Source: Tuctoria greenei
Lineage: Eukaryota > Streptophyta > Magnoliopsida > Poales > Poaceae
Assembly (NCBI GenBank): GCA_036927565.1
Contig: JAYESD010000001.1
Location: forward strand, 72,125,751 to 72,189,750
DNA: 64,000 bases
Direction of reading: 5' to 3'
Under the pieces are notes generated by a model. That model was not told where the DNA came from, searched no databases, and saw only the letters and a program-made list of their open reading frames with translations. How positions within the stretch are numbered: the stretch's first letter is position 1; each line of letters starts with the position of its first letter. Of the stretch, positions 1-9,145 are shown piece by piece. The position numbers were made by a program, and so were the translations under genes.

Positions 1-144
1 GAGAAGCTTGAAATGGAGCTAGTGGGGTCACCTCAGATCTCAGAAGACTCTGAAGAAGACATCACAGAGATGGCACCTCTGACTGAGCAAGAAATGGCCT
101 CATTTGGCCTGGTTGGTGCCTTTGCTCCTCCTCCTCCTCTTTAA
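1..144 (+). pseudogene. C-terminal tail of SIRE-A third ORF (fragment)
   Basis: An open frame runs from the first base of the window to a TAA at 142-144 (47 residues). It is acidic and then proline-rich (ending in four prolines and a leucine). It lies just upstream of a short stretch (about 229-255) reading TTTTGGTGCCTTGATGC then AAAGGGGGAGA, and SIRE-B has an equivalent stretch directly after its own third ORF at about 20,913-20,943. By position it is therefore the end of the ORF that follows pol in SIRE-type Copia elements. Only the tail is visible, so no function can be assigned. The assignment rests on position and flanks, not on protein similarity. Confidence 0.5.
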
Positions 145-603
145 GCACCTGAAGATGGAGAAGAAGATGAAGAGAGGATTGAGAGTGAGAGAGACAGTGA
201 CAATGAGTGCTTGCACTCAATTTTTCCCTTTTGGTGCCTTGATGCAAAAGGGGGAGAGATTGAGAATAGTTGTCTATTTTGTAGTCATTAAGCCATTAAA
301 GACTTGTGATCAAGGACATGTATTCATTTTCAAACTATTGTAACTTATTTTGGATGTGCCTACTTTACTTATTGTGTGATGCTTAGTTAATGGTAATGTG
401 ATGATTGTTGCTATAACTGTCAAGTGCTTATGTATTGCTCATCACATCTTTTGATCACACACTTGTTAGGCACCCCACCATAAAGAATGCATATATGTGA
501 GAAGTTATTTTGTCACTCATTCATAATTCTCATATATGCACACTTCATGAAAATCAATTTTTACTCTTAATTGTGAAATCTCAATTGGTTGTCATCAATC
601 ACC
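145..603 (+). other. Non-coding 3' part of SIRE-A internal domain
   Basis: AT-rich sequence between the third ORF and the 3' LTR. It contains a purine-rich internal tract (about 249-257) and ends in GTTGTCATCAATCACC just before the polypurine tract. The same 16 bases precede the SIRE-B polypurine tract. No gene is seen here. Confidence 0.6.
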
Positions 604-617
604 AAAAAGGGGAAGAT
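604..617 (+). promoter_or_regulatory. Polypurine tract of SIRE-A
   Basis: AAAAAGGGGAAGAT lies immediately before the TG that opens the LTR, the expected place for the plus-strand primer. It differs by one base from the SIRE-B tract at 21,245-21,258. Confidence 0.8.
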
Positions 618-904
618 TGAAAGTGCATCTAGGCAATCCCTTGTGACTTTTGGACGATTGCTCACAAACAAATGAGATCCGAATGATCCTGTTGAGATGA
701 CTGCAGGTTAAGATAAATGAGATAGTTTGGTGCACTCCAAAAGGTAAAAAATGAAGTGGTGTACAAAAGAGAAAAGCCCAATTTACAATTGAAGCACAAA
801 GTAGATTTATATGTATAGGACGTGTGTGAGAGACCCATAGGAATGGGCGCATCATGACATCGTAATCTGTCTCGCCCGAATGAATTAGTTGGTACTAGAA
901 ATGT

Positions 905-1277
905 TAGAAATAGTAAACGAAAGGAGTCTCAAGAAGGGCCCGTCGCTTCTTTAGTTTAGAGTAATCAATAAATAAAATGAGATCTTTTTTGCTTCGCCCA
1001 TCTCTATATGCCACGACGAATCGATCAGGACGAGTCAAAGAGAGATATTGTAAGGACCCAAGAGCTTGACGGTATAATTTTTGATCAGCCGGTGGCGAGC
1101 CATCTGATAATTTAAGCACTTCAGTAGTAGCAATAGGGGCGTTGAGACAGCCTTGGCATCAGCCATGTTAAGTCGATGCAAGAGGTCACAGATATACTTC
1201 CTTTGAGATAAGAACAAGCCATTAGCAGTGTAGTGAGCTTCAACTCCAAGGAAATATCTCACATCCCATGATCTCAA
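905..1277 (-). pseudogene. Copia reverse transcriptase / RNase H fragment
   Basis: Two overlapping minus-strand frames together read like the C-terminal part of Copia reverse transcriptase. The first (1,277 downwards) has YFLGVEAHY, then LFLSQRKYICDLLHR and AKAVSTPL. The second frame continues with LKLSDGSPPAD, LYRQALGSLQYLSLTRPD and a run containing SKKDL. A frameshift near 1,130 and a truncated end show that it is dead. It is antiparallel to the SIRE-A LTR in which it sits, so it is a separate insertion. The motifs fit a Copia lineage other than SIRE, but I cannot name the family. Confidence 0.75.
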
Positions 1278-1320
1278 GTCTTTGTATAGGGGTAAGGGCT
1301 AAAAATCACCTAAAAATTCA

Positions 1321-1700
1321 CTAAGCACCGGACTAGTCCATTCAACTCTCTGTTGTCGAAATACACTGTGCACCAGACTAGTCCGACCATGGACCGGACA
1401 TGTTCGATAAACTTTCTGGAACCACATAAACAGTGCACCAGACTAGTCTGATGTTGCAGTGAACTAGTCCATTTCAGTCTCTGTAAACCCTTTACACTAC
1501 ACTTTGTACAAGTCCATCCAAAGGACCGGACTAGTCCGTTCAACTCTCTGGAGTTCAATTTCACTTGGCAGTGGACAAGTCCAGACACATACTGGACTAA
1601 TCCGGTACACCTCGCACAATTAGGGTTTCTAGTGTGCTGCACATTTCATACCAACTTCTACACAGCACACCAGACAAGTCCGGTCCCTAGTACGCACTAG
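1321..1700 (+). repeat. Cluster of CCGGACTAGTCCG dyad motifs in SIRE-A LTR
   Basis: At least eight full or half copies of a palindrome with the consensus CCGGACTAGTCCGG occur here, some written ACCAGACTAGTC or GGACAAGTCC. Further copies occur at about 2,407-2,445. They lie upstream of the TATA box in the U3 part of the LTR. The same motif recurs in the SIRE-C LTRs (about 31,555-31,590 and 46,888-46,925). Confidence 0.7.
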
Positions 1701-1742
1701 TCCGGACGTCGAGATCCCTAACGGTAACTTCTCTAGAAACCC

Positions 1743-1750
1743 TATAAATA
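1743..1750 (+). promoter_or_regulatory. TATA box of SIRE-A LTR
   Basis: TATAAATA sits downstream of the dyad cluster and upstream of the conserved leader, where a SIRE U3/R boundary promoter is expected. Confidence 0.6.
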
Positions 1751-2775
1751 AGAAATCCACGACCCCACAATAATAATTTTCGATTCATACTGTCAAACTC
1801 ATAAACCCTAGCACCGCCACCTTTCCCAAAAGCTCAAAATTACATCTCCCCACACATCTAAAGTTCCAAAAGGTGAAAATAAATTGAACACTCAGATTTG
1901 GGGTTGGGAGATTGTTGTCTACGCTTCGTTGAGCTTTTGGGGTTTGATTTCTTTATACTCGTGCTTTTCTTTGTAATCTTTTCGAATGTATTTGATCATC
2001 TTTTTGTTGTAATTCTTCTGGGAGCCCTCAACGTGTGAGGTTGCCCATAAACTTGGTGATTACCCGTGATAGTGGAATCAAGTCGGCCTTGTGTGGTGAC
2101 TTGATGAGGGAAAGGTTTTGAAGAGACCCGACTCTGTGTGGGCTTCCTCAACGAGGAGTCGATCTCTTTGGTGATATCAAACCTCGGTAAAAATTTGTGT
2201 CCCGCGTGCTTCTTTGTTTTTGTATCTTCATTGATTAGGGCAAATAGTTGATCAATATTATAACTTGAATTGCAAATTGTTTCTCATGTATAACTTCACA
2301 ACGTTGATTATTAATTCAAGTGATCTTACTAGTTGTTCATATTACCGATGTTATAAAGTTTAAATCCTGAATCAGCACTTAGTCAAATCGACAAACATTT
2401 AGTATACTAGAGTAGTCCGCACATTCAACCGGACAAGTCCGGTTTATCAAGCATTTGACTATTTGATTAAGTGTGCAGGAAGTTTTAAAAGCCTATTCAC
2501 CCCCCTTTAGGCCATATTCAATAATGACGACATATGACACCCAACACCGCATTAGGTTGTCTACAGTGTCGTTGACTATCCCAATCCAAGTCATCCCATT
2601 GCCTACAAGTTATTTTAACAACACATTGTATTTGTCATCATATTAAATTAATACATCTAATTCAGTTATCTATTTAATAACCAGTCACCGACGGGAATAA
2701 TCCTCTATCTTTGTTCCATTGGCACAACCAGTGGGAGAGAGTTTGTAGCCCGATATCTGAATGATGGTCTTAACT

Positions 2776-2885
2776 CCCCCTCCCCCACCACCTCCTCCTC
2801 CTCCTCCTCCTCCTCATCCTCCTCTCGCCCTCCCCGTCCCTCCTCCTCCTCCTCCTCCCCCTCCCCCCTCCCCTCCTCCTCTGCC
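2776..2885. repeat. CCT/CTC microsatellite
   Basis: A stretch of about 110 bp made almost only of CCT, CTC and CCC triplets with a few interruptions. Read on the minus strand it gives a glutamate/glycine-rich run. Confidence 0.9.
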
Positions 2886-2927
2886 TTGTCATCAATATAG
2901 TCTCTTACCCCTCCTACCCCTTTCTGT

Positions 2928-3160
2928 TGTTTTTGCCTCACAGAAACACCCCGCCCTTGTTGTTCCTGCCTCACAAAAACACATGTGTCTTGTTGTTCCT
3001 GCCCCACTGAAACACCACTTCCTTGTTGTTCCTGCCCCATAGAAGCACCTCCGCCTTGTTGTTCCTACCTCACTAAAACACCTCTGCCTTTTTTTTCTGC
3101 CCCACAGAAACACCTCTGTCTTGTTGTTCCTGCCTCACAGAAACACCTCTGCTTTGATCT
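2928..3160. repeat. 33-bp minisatellite, about 7 units
   Basis: Tandem units of 33 bp based on TTGTTGTTCCTGCC followed by CACAGAAACACCTCTG. The 33-bp length is a multiple of three, and one minus-strand frame reads through most units as repeats of 11 residues. Confidence 0.85.
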
Positions 3161-3569
3161 TCCTATTGCTCCTTCTGACCCTCCACCTAAAATTAGAGAA
3201 AAGTATGTTCCGCATAATGATATATAGTTAAATATAATAAACCTCATGGAATAAACCTCTAATTAGACATGAACCTGTTCATTAAATTGTTTCATGCATC
3301 TTCTAAGTGATTCGCGTCTATTATTACTTGAGGTCGACCTCTGAAAAAAGACTCCCAACTACGAGAGGAGCTAGCAGGCCGAGTACCAATCTTGCTTGAG
3401 GAGTCAAAATTAAGTCCCCTTGCCATACACTTCACACGAAATGAATTGGTTAAAAAGAGAAACTGGTTAGAAATAAATACATAATGAAATGAATTTTGAA
3501 TACAAAAAGTAATAAAAGGTAATATAAATGTAATGTGAATTGATTACAAGATTAAAATTCATCATGATC

Positions 3570-6500
3570 TTATGTTTTGTCGATAACGTGTTGACGACGA
3601 ACTTGCTTCTTCTGTCCAACTTTTTTAAGGCTTCGTTGCTTTCTTTTAATCCCTACTATATTATGGAGTTAAAATTCATTGTCTCCAACATCACCAACTA
3701 ATGTATCGATACCTAAACCATCTTCAATATTAGAAGATCATGGCACATTATCTTCTTGGAACACTTCATCATGTTTGCCTCGATAACTAGCATCACCCGT
3801 GACATATAACTGTTCTTGCGGATTAACTTTATACACCACCCACCAAGCATTTGGCTTTGGACAAGGATACGGTAGATAGTAAACCAACTCAAATTGGTGA
3901 TCAAGGATATAATTATCGCATCCACGAAGTCTTTCTTCATATTTCACCTCGACCATACCAAATTCATCCTCTCGTGTTCGCCTGTTATTATCAAACCAGT
4001 CACAATGGAAGAAAGTAACTCTAAGATCTTTGGAACCACTAAACTTGAACTCCACAATGTTTTGACTAATCCCATTGTTGTTACTTTCGTGAACATTTGC
4101 ATCACACGCTCTAGTTAAAATCCCACTATTTGTCGTGGCTGCCAGCGGATGTTTTGCTTTAAATTGAGTCGAACAGAATCGATATCCATTTACGTCGTAA
4201 CGACCAAAACTCTTTGCTGTTATGGTCCCTCGAGAAAGTTGTCGTAAGTCCTCATGAACGTTAGGATCAACCATTCACTACCAATATAAGAGAATATTAG
4301 TTATACTGATTAAATTAACTTTGGAAATATTCAAGTAACACATAAGAAGAGAACATTACATGCTTCCAAAACTAGTTAAAGAAGTTCAACCATCCACGAA
4401 GGCCATCACGACACATTTTATCTAATTGATTGCTAGTTGGTTGGTGCGTGGACTTCCAATATTGTTTATCGAACTTGCTACAAGATGAAAAATTATGGCA
4501 CATTAGAACATGCCTTATAAAAACTGAAAAAGAATGAAGTGTCTCCTTGCAACAATTAGAAAAAAAGACTTATGAAAAATATTGATTCATCTCTTCAATG
4601 TTTGTGTACATATATAACATATATAACCGTTCTTCTTCTGAAACCACATGCCTACTGCTAGCACCAACTGCTTTCCCCATCCACCCAAAAGTACTTAAGT
4701 TACCACAAGGAGTTTCTTCATTTATGTGGTATTGCATTGTCTGAGCATACACATTGTGTTCCTCTGCAAAGAATATACATGAGAAGTATGCTACCTCTTT
4801 TAGAGAAAATGCTTATGCAATACACCCTTCCACTCTTTCTTTATTCAAAACCATTGCTCTAATTTTTTCAGTGTCCTTTCAATGTGGTACATCTACCGAT
4901 ATTGCACGGGGTCCACAAACTTTGGCTTCGTAAGGCAAATGCCCTAGGAGATGTTGCATTACATTCATAAATTTTGGCGGGAATATCTTCTTCATTTTGC
5001 ATATGAGTGAAGGTATTCCTTTCTCCAATTTTTCCATCATTTGAACTTTAATTTCCTTAGCACATAATTGTCTATAAAAGAAACTAAGTTCCGCAAGTAC
5101 TCTCCACACATCCTGATGCACATATCCACATAACATTATTGGAAGAAGTCTTTCCATGAGTACATGATAATCATGACTTTTTAGATTAATTAAAACCCAA
5201 TTTTTAATATTTGTTGTGCATTTGAATCCTGCACAATAACCATCAGGAAACTTCAATTTTTGCATCCAGTTGAGCGCTTCATTCTTTTCTTTATGTTTAA
5301 GACAAAATGGAGCACGTGGCATTTGTTGTTTTCCTCCACCATCTTCTGTGACTTCTAAGCTCGGGTGACTACAAATCTCTGCAAGATCTTTTTGTGCCTT
5401 CATATTATCTTTAGTCATGTTGAAAATGAAACAAGTCATAATGATGCTTTCGGCTACATTACGTTCTTGGTGCATCACATTGATGTTTTTTTGACCAATA
5501 AAAACTGCAAGGGAGAACCCCGGCAGCTATGCATCACATCGATGTTGTGCAGGAGTAACAATGACTTAGCATTAGGGAGATCCCATAAGCCACATTTATA
5601 AGTCCAATTGTGCTCCTGACCAAAATCCGCAAATCCATCATCTGTTGGGACAAGTTGACTGTGCCATGCAGCAATCTTAGCACCAGTCAAACATTTTGGC
5701 AGGCCCTTTGTTACGTTAGTATCCTTCTGAAATGTATTAAGTTGCCTCCTAAATTGGTGATTTGGTGGAAGAAAACGTCGGTGGCAATAAAGAAAAACAC
5801 ACTTTGCCCCCATTAGTATGTCTAAAACAATCGGAGTCTGACCCACAAATTGGACAACATAGTTGGTCGTGTGTGCTCCATCCTCAGAATACACCGTATG
5901 CAGGAAAATCATGGACGGGCCACAAGTATGTTGCTCGCAAGTTGAAGTTTTATTTTTTGTAGCTATCATAAGCTTGCACTCTGATCCATAATTCTTTTAA
6001 TTCCTCAATTAGTGGTTGAAGAAACACCCCTAACCATTTCCTCGGATGTTTACAACCAGGAATGATAAGAGACAAGAACATGTATTCGTATTTCATACAC
6101 ATAGCATGTGGAAGATTGTATGGAATAGCAAAGACTGGCCAACATGAGTACAAGGCATCAGATGTATTGAATTATGTGAAACCATCGGTGGCCAAACCAA
6201 TACGAACATTTCTAGCATCTTTTGCAAAATCATCATCAAAAGAGTCCAGTGCCTTCCAAGCCTCAACATTAGATGGGTGTGTCATTACTCCCGCCGTTTT
6301 GTGCACACCATGCTTATGCCACCGCATGTGTCTTGTGGTTGATTTCGAAAGAAACAACCGTTCTAACCTAGGTGCAAGAGGCATGCAACGAAGTTGTTTG
6401 GTTGTCACTTTTGCCTTCACTAATTCACCCTCTCCATTTGTGACCTCAACGTATCGAGATTATTCGCAAACCGAACAATGTGTCGCATTTGCATTTTCCT

Positions 6501-6725
6501 TCCAAAAAGGCATACGGTTCCTAGGACAACAATCAATCTATTCATACTTCATACCGAGCCCTGTCAATAATTTCTTGGATTGGTACATGTCCTTCGGCAA
6601 CTTATGATTTTTCGGAAGAATGTCTGAGATCAACTCGATAAGATTGTCATAGCACTTGTTTCACCAATTATAGCCGTGGATGCTTAATATTGCCAGAAAA
6701 CCAAGGTTTATCAATAAACAAAGCT
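3570..6725 (-). pseudogene. CACTA transposase TNP2 (first copy), degenerate
   Basis: A chain of minus-strand frames gives a nearly full-length plant CACTA TNP2 transposase, the enzyme that cuts and joins the element ends. From N to C: NLIELISDILPKNHKLPKDMYQSKKLL (about 6,665-6,580, split here from longer text), RWHKHG and ATDGFT (6,420-6,172), CWPVFAIPYNLP with LSLIIPGCKHP (6,153-5,950), GAKCVFLYCHRRFLPP (about 5,820), the DUF4218-type KSHDYHVLMERLLPI and FFYRQLC (5,478-4,879), and the DUF4216-type region ending WWVVYKV (4,274-3,738). A basic tail, KRKQRSLKKVG, ends at TAA 3,572-3,570. Several frameshifts and in-frame stops (for example after GMKYE near 6,540) show that it is dead. Introns may explain some breaks between 4,300 and 4,900. 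Confidence 0.85.
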
Positions 6726-7289
6726 CTGAACTGCTGAACATCATAATTCAGTGGTGATCAACAATACAATGCATAGTTTGGCATTCCTTGATTCCCCTCA
6801 GATCATGCTGATCTAATATCTCAGAACTATTCTAGACATGCCAAGTTTCATCAGACACAGAGAAATAATCTCTGGTTGACAAAATCCATATTAATGACTC
6901 GTTTGTACAGTTCTGAGGCGAAAGATATTGCCATTTTTTGGTTTCCATCTTAGGTTATTAGTCATCAGTAACTCATTTTATTTGCAAGTTACTCCTGAAT
7001 AATTACCAGAATGAAAAAAATATAAATTGTAGTATCCAAAATCGCACTAGCTCTGCCTTGGGCGAGCATATACCTGTATGACATGTGTTCCCCATAATCT
7101 GAATAAATCATTCACGGAAGCTTCCTTAGAGGAAACACAGTTTCACATGCATCAATTCCAACAGTTTAACAGTTTCACATGCATTCACTGACAAGCATTG
7201 CACAGCCTCATCCTAAATGGAAAATCAACTAATATGTGTCTCTCAATTACATTGCATAGTATGAGAATGTACTAGGTACCTTTACTCAG
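6726..7289. other. Unassigned stretch between TNP2 and GC-rich leader
   Basis: AT-rich sequence without a convincing frame. On the minus strand it lies between the GC-rich leader (7,290-7,503) and the first recognisable TNP2 residues. It is probably decayed N-terminal TNP2 sequence or introns, but I see no motif that proves it. Confidence 0.4.
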
Positions 7290-7503
7290 TAGATGTTGTG
7301 CGCAGGCCATCGGGGCGAGGCAAAGTCCCAGCGGGGCGGGTCTGGGTGGCAGCGTGGCGGTGCGGGGCTGGGGGAGGCGTGGCGGTGGGGATGGGTGGCC
7401 GTGCAGGGCCGGGCGGCAGCATGGCGGTGTGGAGCTTGTGGAGGCGTGGAGGTGCAGGGTAGGGCGGTGGCACGGAGGTGCGGGGCTAGGTAAGGCGCGA
7501 CCA
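7290..7503 (-). repeat. GC-rich CACTA leader-type repeat
   Basis: About 210 bp of degenerate repeats of GGTGCGGGGCTAGGCGG type. Nearly the same text recurs at 29,715-29,960 and 45,071-45,290. In the minus direction it lies between subterminal repeats (7,550-7,935) and TNP2, the position of a transcribed leader. Open frames across it (63-87 residues) are chance products of GC-rich DNA. Confidence 0.6.
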
Positions 7504-7520
7504 CTGCTAGAATAAGCCTC
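7503..7520 (+). repeat. Possible CACTA terminal inverted repeat (degenerate)
   Basis: CACTGCTAGAATAAGCC resembles a CACTA terminus (CACTACTAGAA type) with one change in the first five bases. It sits at the boundary between the GC-rich repeat and the subterminal repeats. No partner end or target duplication could be matched, so the call is tentative. Confidence 0.35.
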
Positions 7521-7549
7521 ATCTCAGGTAGCTCCAAACGTATTATCAC

Positions 7550-7935
7550 CCGCGGTTTCTAAAACCGTCTGAAACGAAGATCCTGTGATAATCTGCAATT
7601 TTACATGCGGAAAAGTGAGACCGCCTATAATAAGGGTATTATCACAGACGGTTCTTTACTTACGAATAGCTGCCTATGAAGACACATTATCACATGCGGG
7701 TCGTACTGTATATATAACCGCCTATGATAATAGGGTTATCACAGGCGGATCTTTACCTATGACTAGCTGCCTGCGAAGACAATTTATAGGAGCCTGTTTG
7801 TACCATAATAGAAACTGCCTGTGATATTGCAATTATCACGGGTTGTTCTTTACCTATTTCTATCCGCCTGTGATAATATAATTTCACACGCAGATCTAGC
7901 CATAGGTAAAGAACCGCTTGTGATAAAGTATACCC
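7550..7935. repeat. CACTA subterminal repeats (ACCGCCTGTGATA type)
   Basis: About ten direct and inverted copies of a unit based on ACCGCCTGTGATAA or its complement TTATCACAGGCGGT, some diverged (for example ATTATCACATGCGG). Clusters of this kind near element ends are the usual transposase-binding arrays of CACTA elements. The same motif family is present at 13,080-13,250, 23,285-23,345, 25,660-25,740 and 29,405-29,650. Confidence 0.8.
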
Positions 7936-8122
7936 TATGCAGTATTACCAGCTATTATTTCCAATTTCAAGGTCAATTCAATATTATCACAGAAGTCAAC
8001 AATATAATCACAAAAGTAAACAATATAATCACAGAAGTCATCTCGCATAAGTCAATTTCACCGAAACAATATACATATGTACAAGTTACACATACAAGTC
8101 ATCTCATAGTTTACAAGTTTCA

Positions 8123-9085
8123 CTAAAAATTGTTTCTATTGTCGTAGTCGCAAAGTTCTGGCACATCATCTATTACACCATCCACATCAAAAAACACTCC
8201 TCTTTTGTGCAAAATTTTGCGACGCATGAATTGACACAGTTCACCAGCAATCTTGTCGGCTCCTCCACCAGGCATACTTCTAGAAACCAACCATTCTTGG
8301 TTCACATTCTTTGTGTGTTGCAATAGAACACATAACAAGGTTTAGAATGTGTTGGTTTGAACAATCTCAAATTATAGATCAAAGTTAGTATACAAGAATT
8401 TATTTGGTATGTTTGGAGTTGTTGTACTATGAGAAATTATATTTTGAAGTTGGAATCAAAATCTAAAAATAATATTTATGGTACTATTGAACAACAAAGA
8501 ATATAAGTATTAGAATACGCAAGTTACAATGAAAATTAAACTCAAAAATAATAAAATAAGATATCAACATTAAGGATAACTTACATCATCACGATTCACT
8601 CTATATTCACTGGCAGTGCAAAAAACCTCGCATACATAATACCCGCATAAGATGCTGCCAACATGCTGCTTTGGACAAGGATAATATGATTTATTGTCGA
8701 ATGTATTTGTATTAGGAGGTCTCTGACCGCCAAGCTATTCCGCTTAAAACCGCCAAGCGTTGTAATAAAAGAAATGTCAGATCAAACTTGTCAACACATT
8801 CTAAATGTGTGTCAATTAAAAGTATTGAATAAACATACAGTTTCAAAATGGAAAGGAAATCTTTATGACGATCTGGTGGGTAATCGGCCGAGTCCAAGAC
8901 TGTTGCCAAACACTACATTGGCTTGATGGAGATCATTATGTAGTGTCTACTGCACACGTACAAACACACATGTTAAGTTAACAATTAGCAATCATTGCTA
9001 TTTAAATGTCATGTGTCGAACTTACTTGAAGTGGTATGGAGCCTTTACGATCTCCTTGCCATATCTAACAAAGTTAAACATGGCA
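8123..9085 (-). pseudogene. Ulp1-type cysteine protease domain of CACTA TNP1-like gene
   Basis: Minus-strand exon-like pieces give the C-terminal half of a Ulp1/C48 (SUMO-protease-like) domain. VLDSADYPPDRHKDFLSIL lies at about 8,895-8,840. LCGYYVCEV, which contains the usual catalytic cysteine in CGYYVCEF, lies near 8,620. A terminal piece, CQFMRRKILHKRGVFFDVDG, ends near 8,140. Intervals between pieces could be introns. The first histidine/aspartate part is not clearly readable (9,085-8,990 gives only a degraded AMFNFVRYGKEIVKAPYH). Ulp1-like domains are known at the end of some plant CACTA second genes. Frameshifts make activity unlikely. Confidence 0.7.
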
Positions 9086-9145
9086 TGTCCTATCTAAGCT
9101 GCAACTTCTGTCCTTTTATCCTTCTTTTGTTTTGTGATTGATTTA

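Larger units (their letters stand above)
618..2520 (+). mobile_element. 3' LTR of SIRE-A (Copia, SIRE/Maximus type), interrupted
   Basis: The LTR opens with TGAAAGTGCATCTAGGC directly after the polypurine tract and closes with TTAGGCCATATTCA at 2,520 after the CACCCCCC stretch typical of SIRE-type LTR ends. A minus-strand Copia fragment (about 860-1,290) interrupts it. The segment carries many near-palindromic CCGGACTAGTCCG motifs, a TATA box at 1,743 and a leader with CTCAACGAGGAGTC. The 5' part of the element lies outside the window, so age cannot be judged here. Confidence 0.75.
2705..3470 (-). pseudogene. TNP1-like second gene of CACTA, N-terminal fragment
   Basis: Downstream of TNP2 on the minus strand, a new frame starts near 3,427 with MARGLNFDSSSKIG and runs through ASSSRSWESFFRGRPQ to about 3,300. 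After a gap, a glutamine-rich stretch follows (RQEQQGRGVSV-type 11-residue repeats, 3,160-2,930), then a glutamate-rich run encoded by the CTC/CCT microsatellite. Such low-complexity N-termini are common in the second (TNP1/Ptta-like) gene of plant CACTA elements, and the order TNP2 then TNP1 fits. No catalytic domain remains. Assignment is by context and moderately uncertain. Confidence 0.45.
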
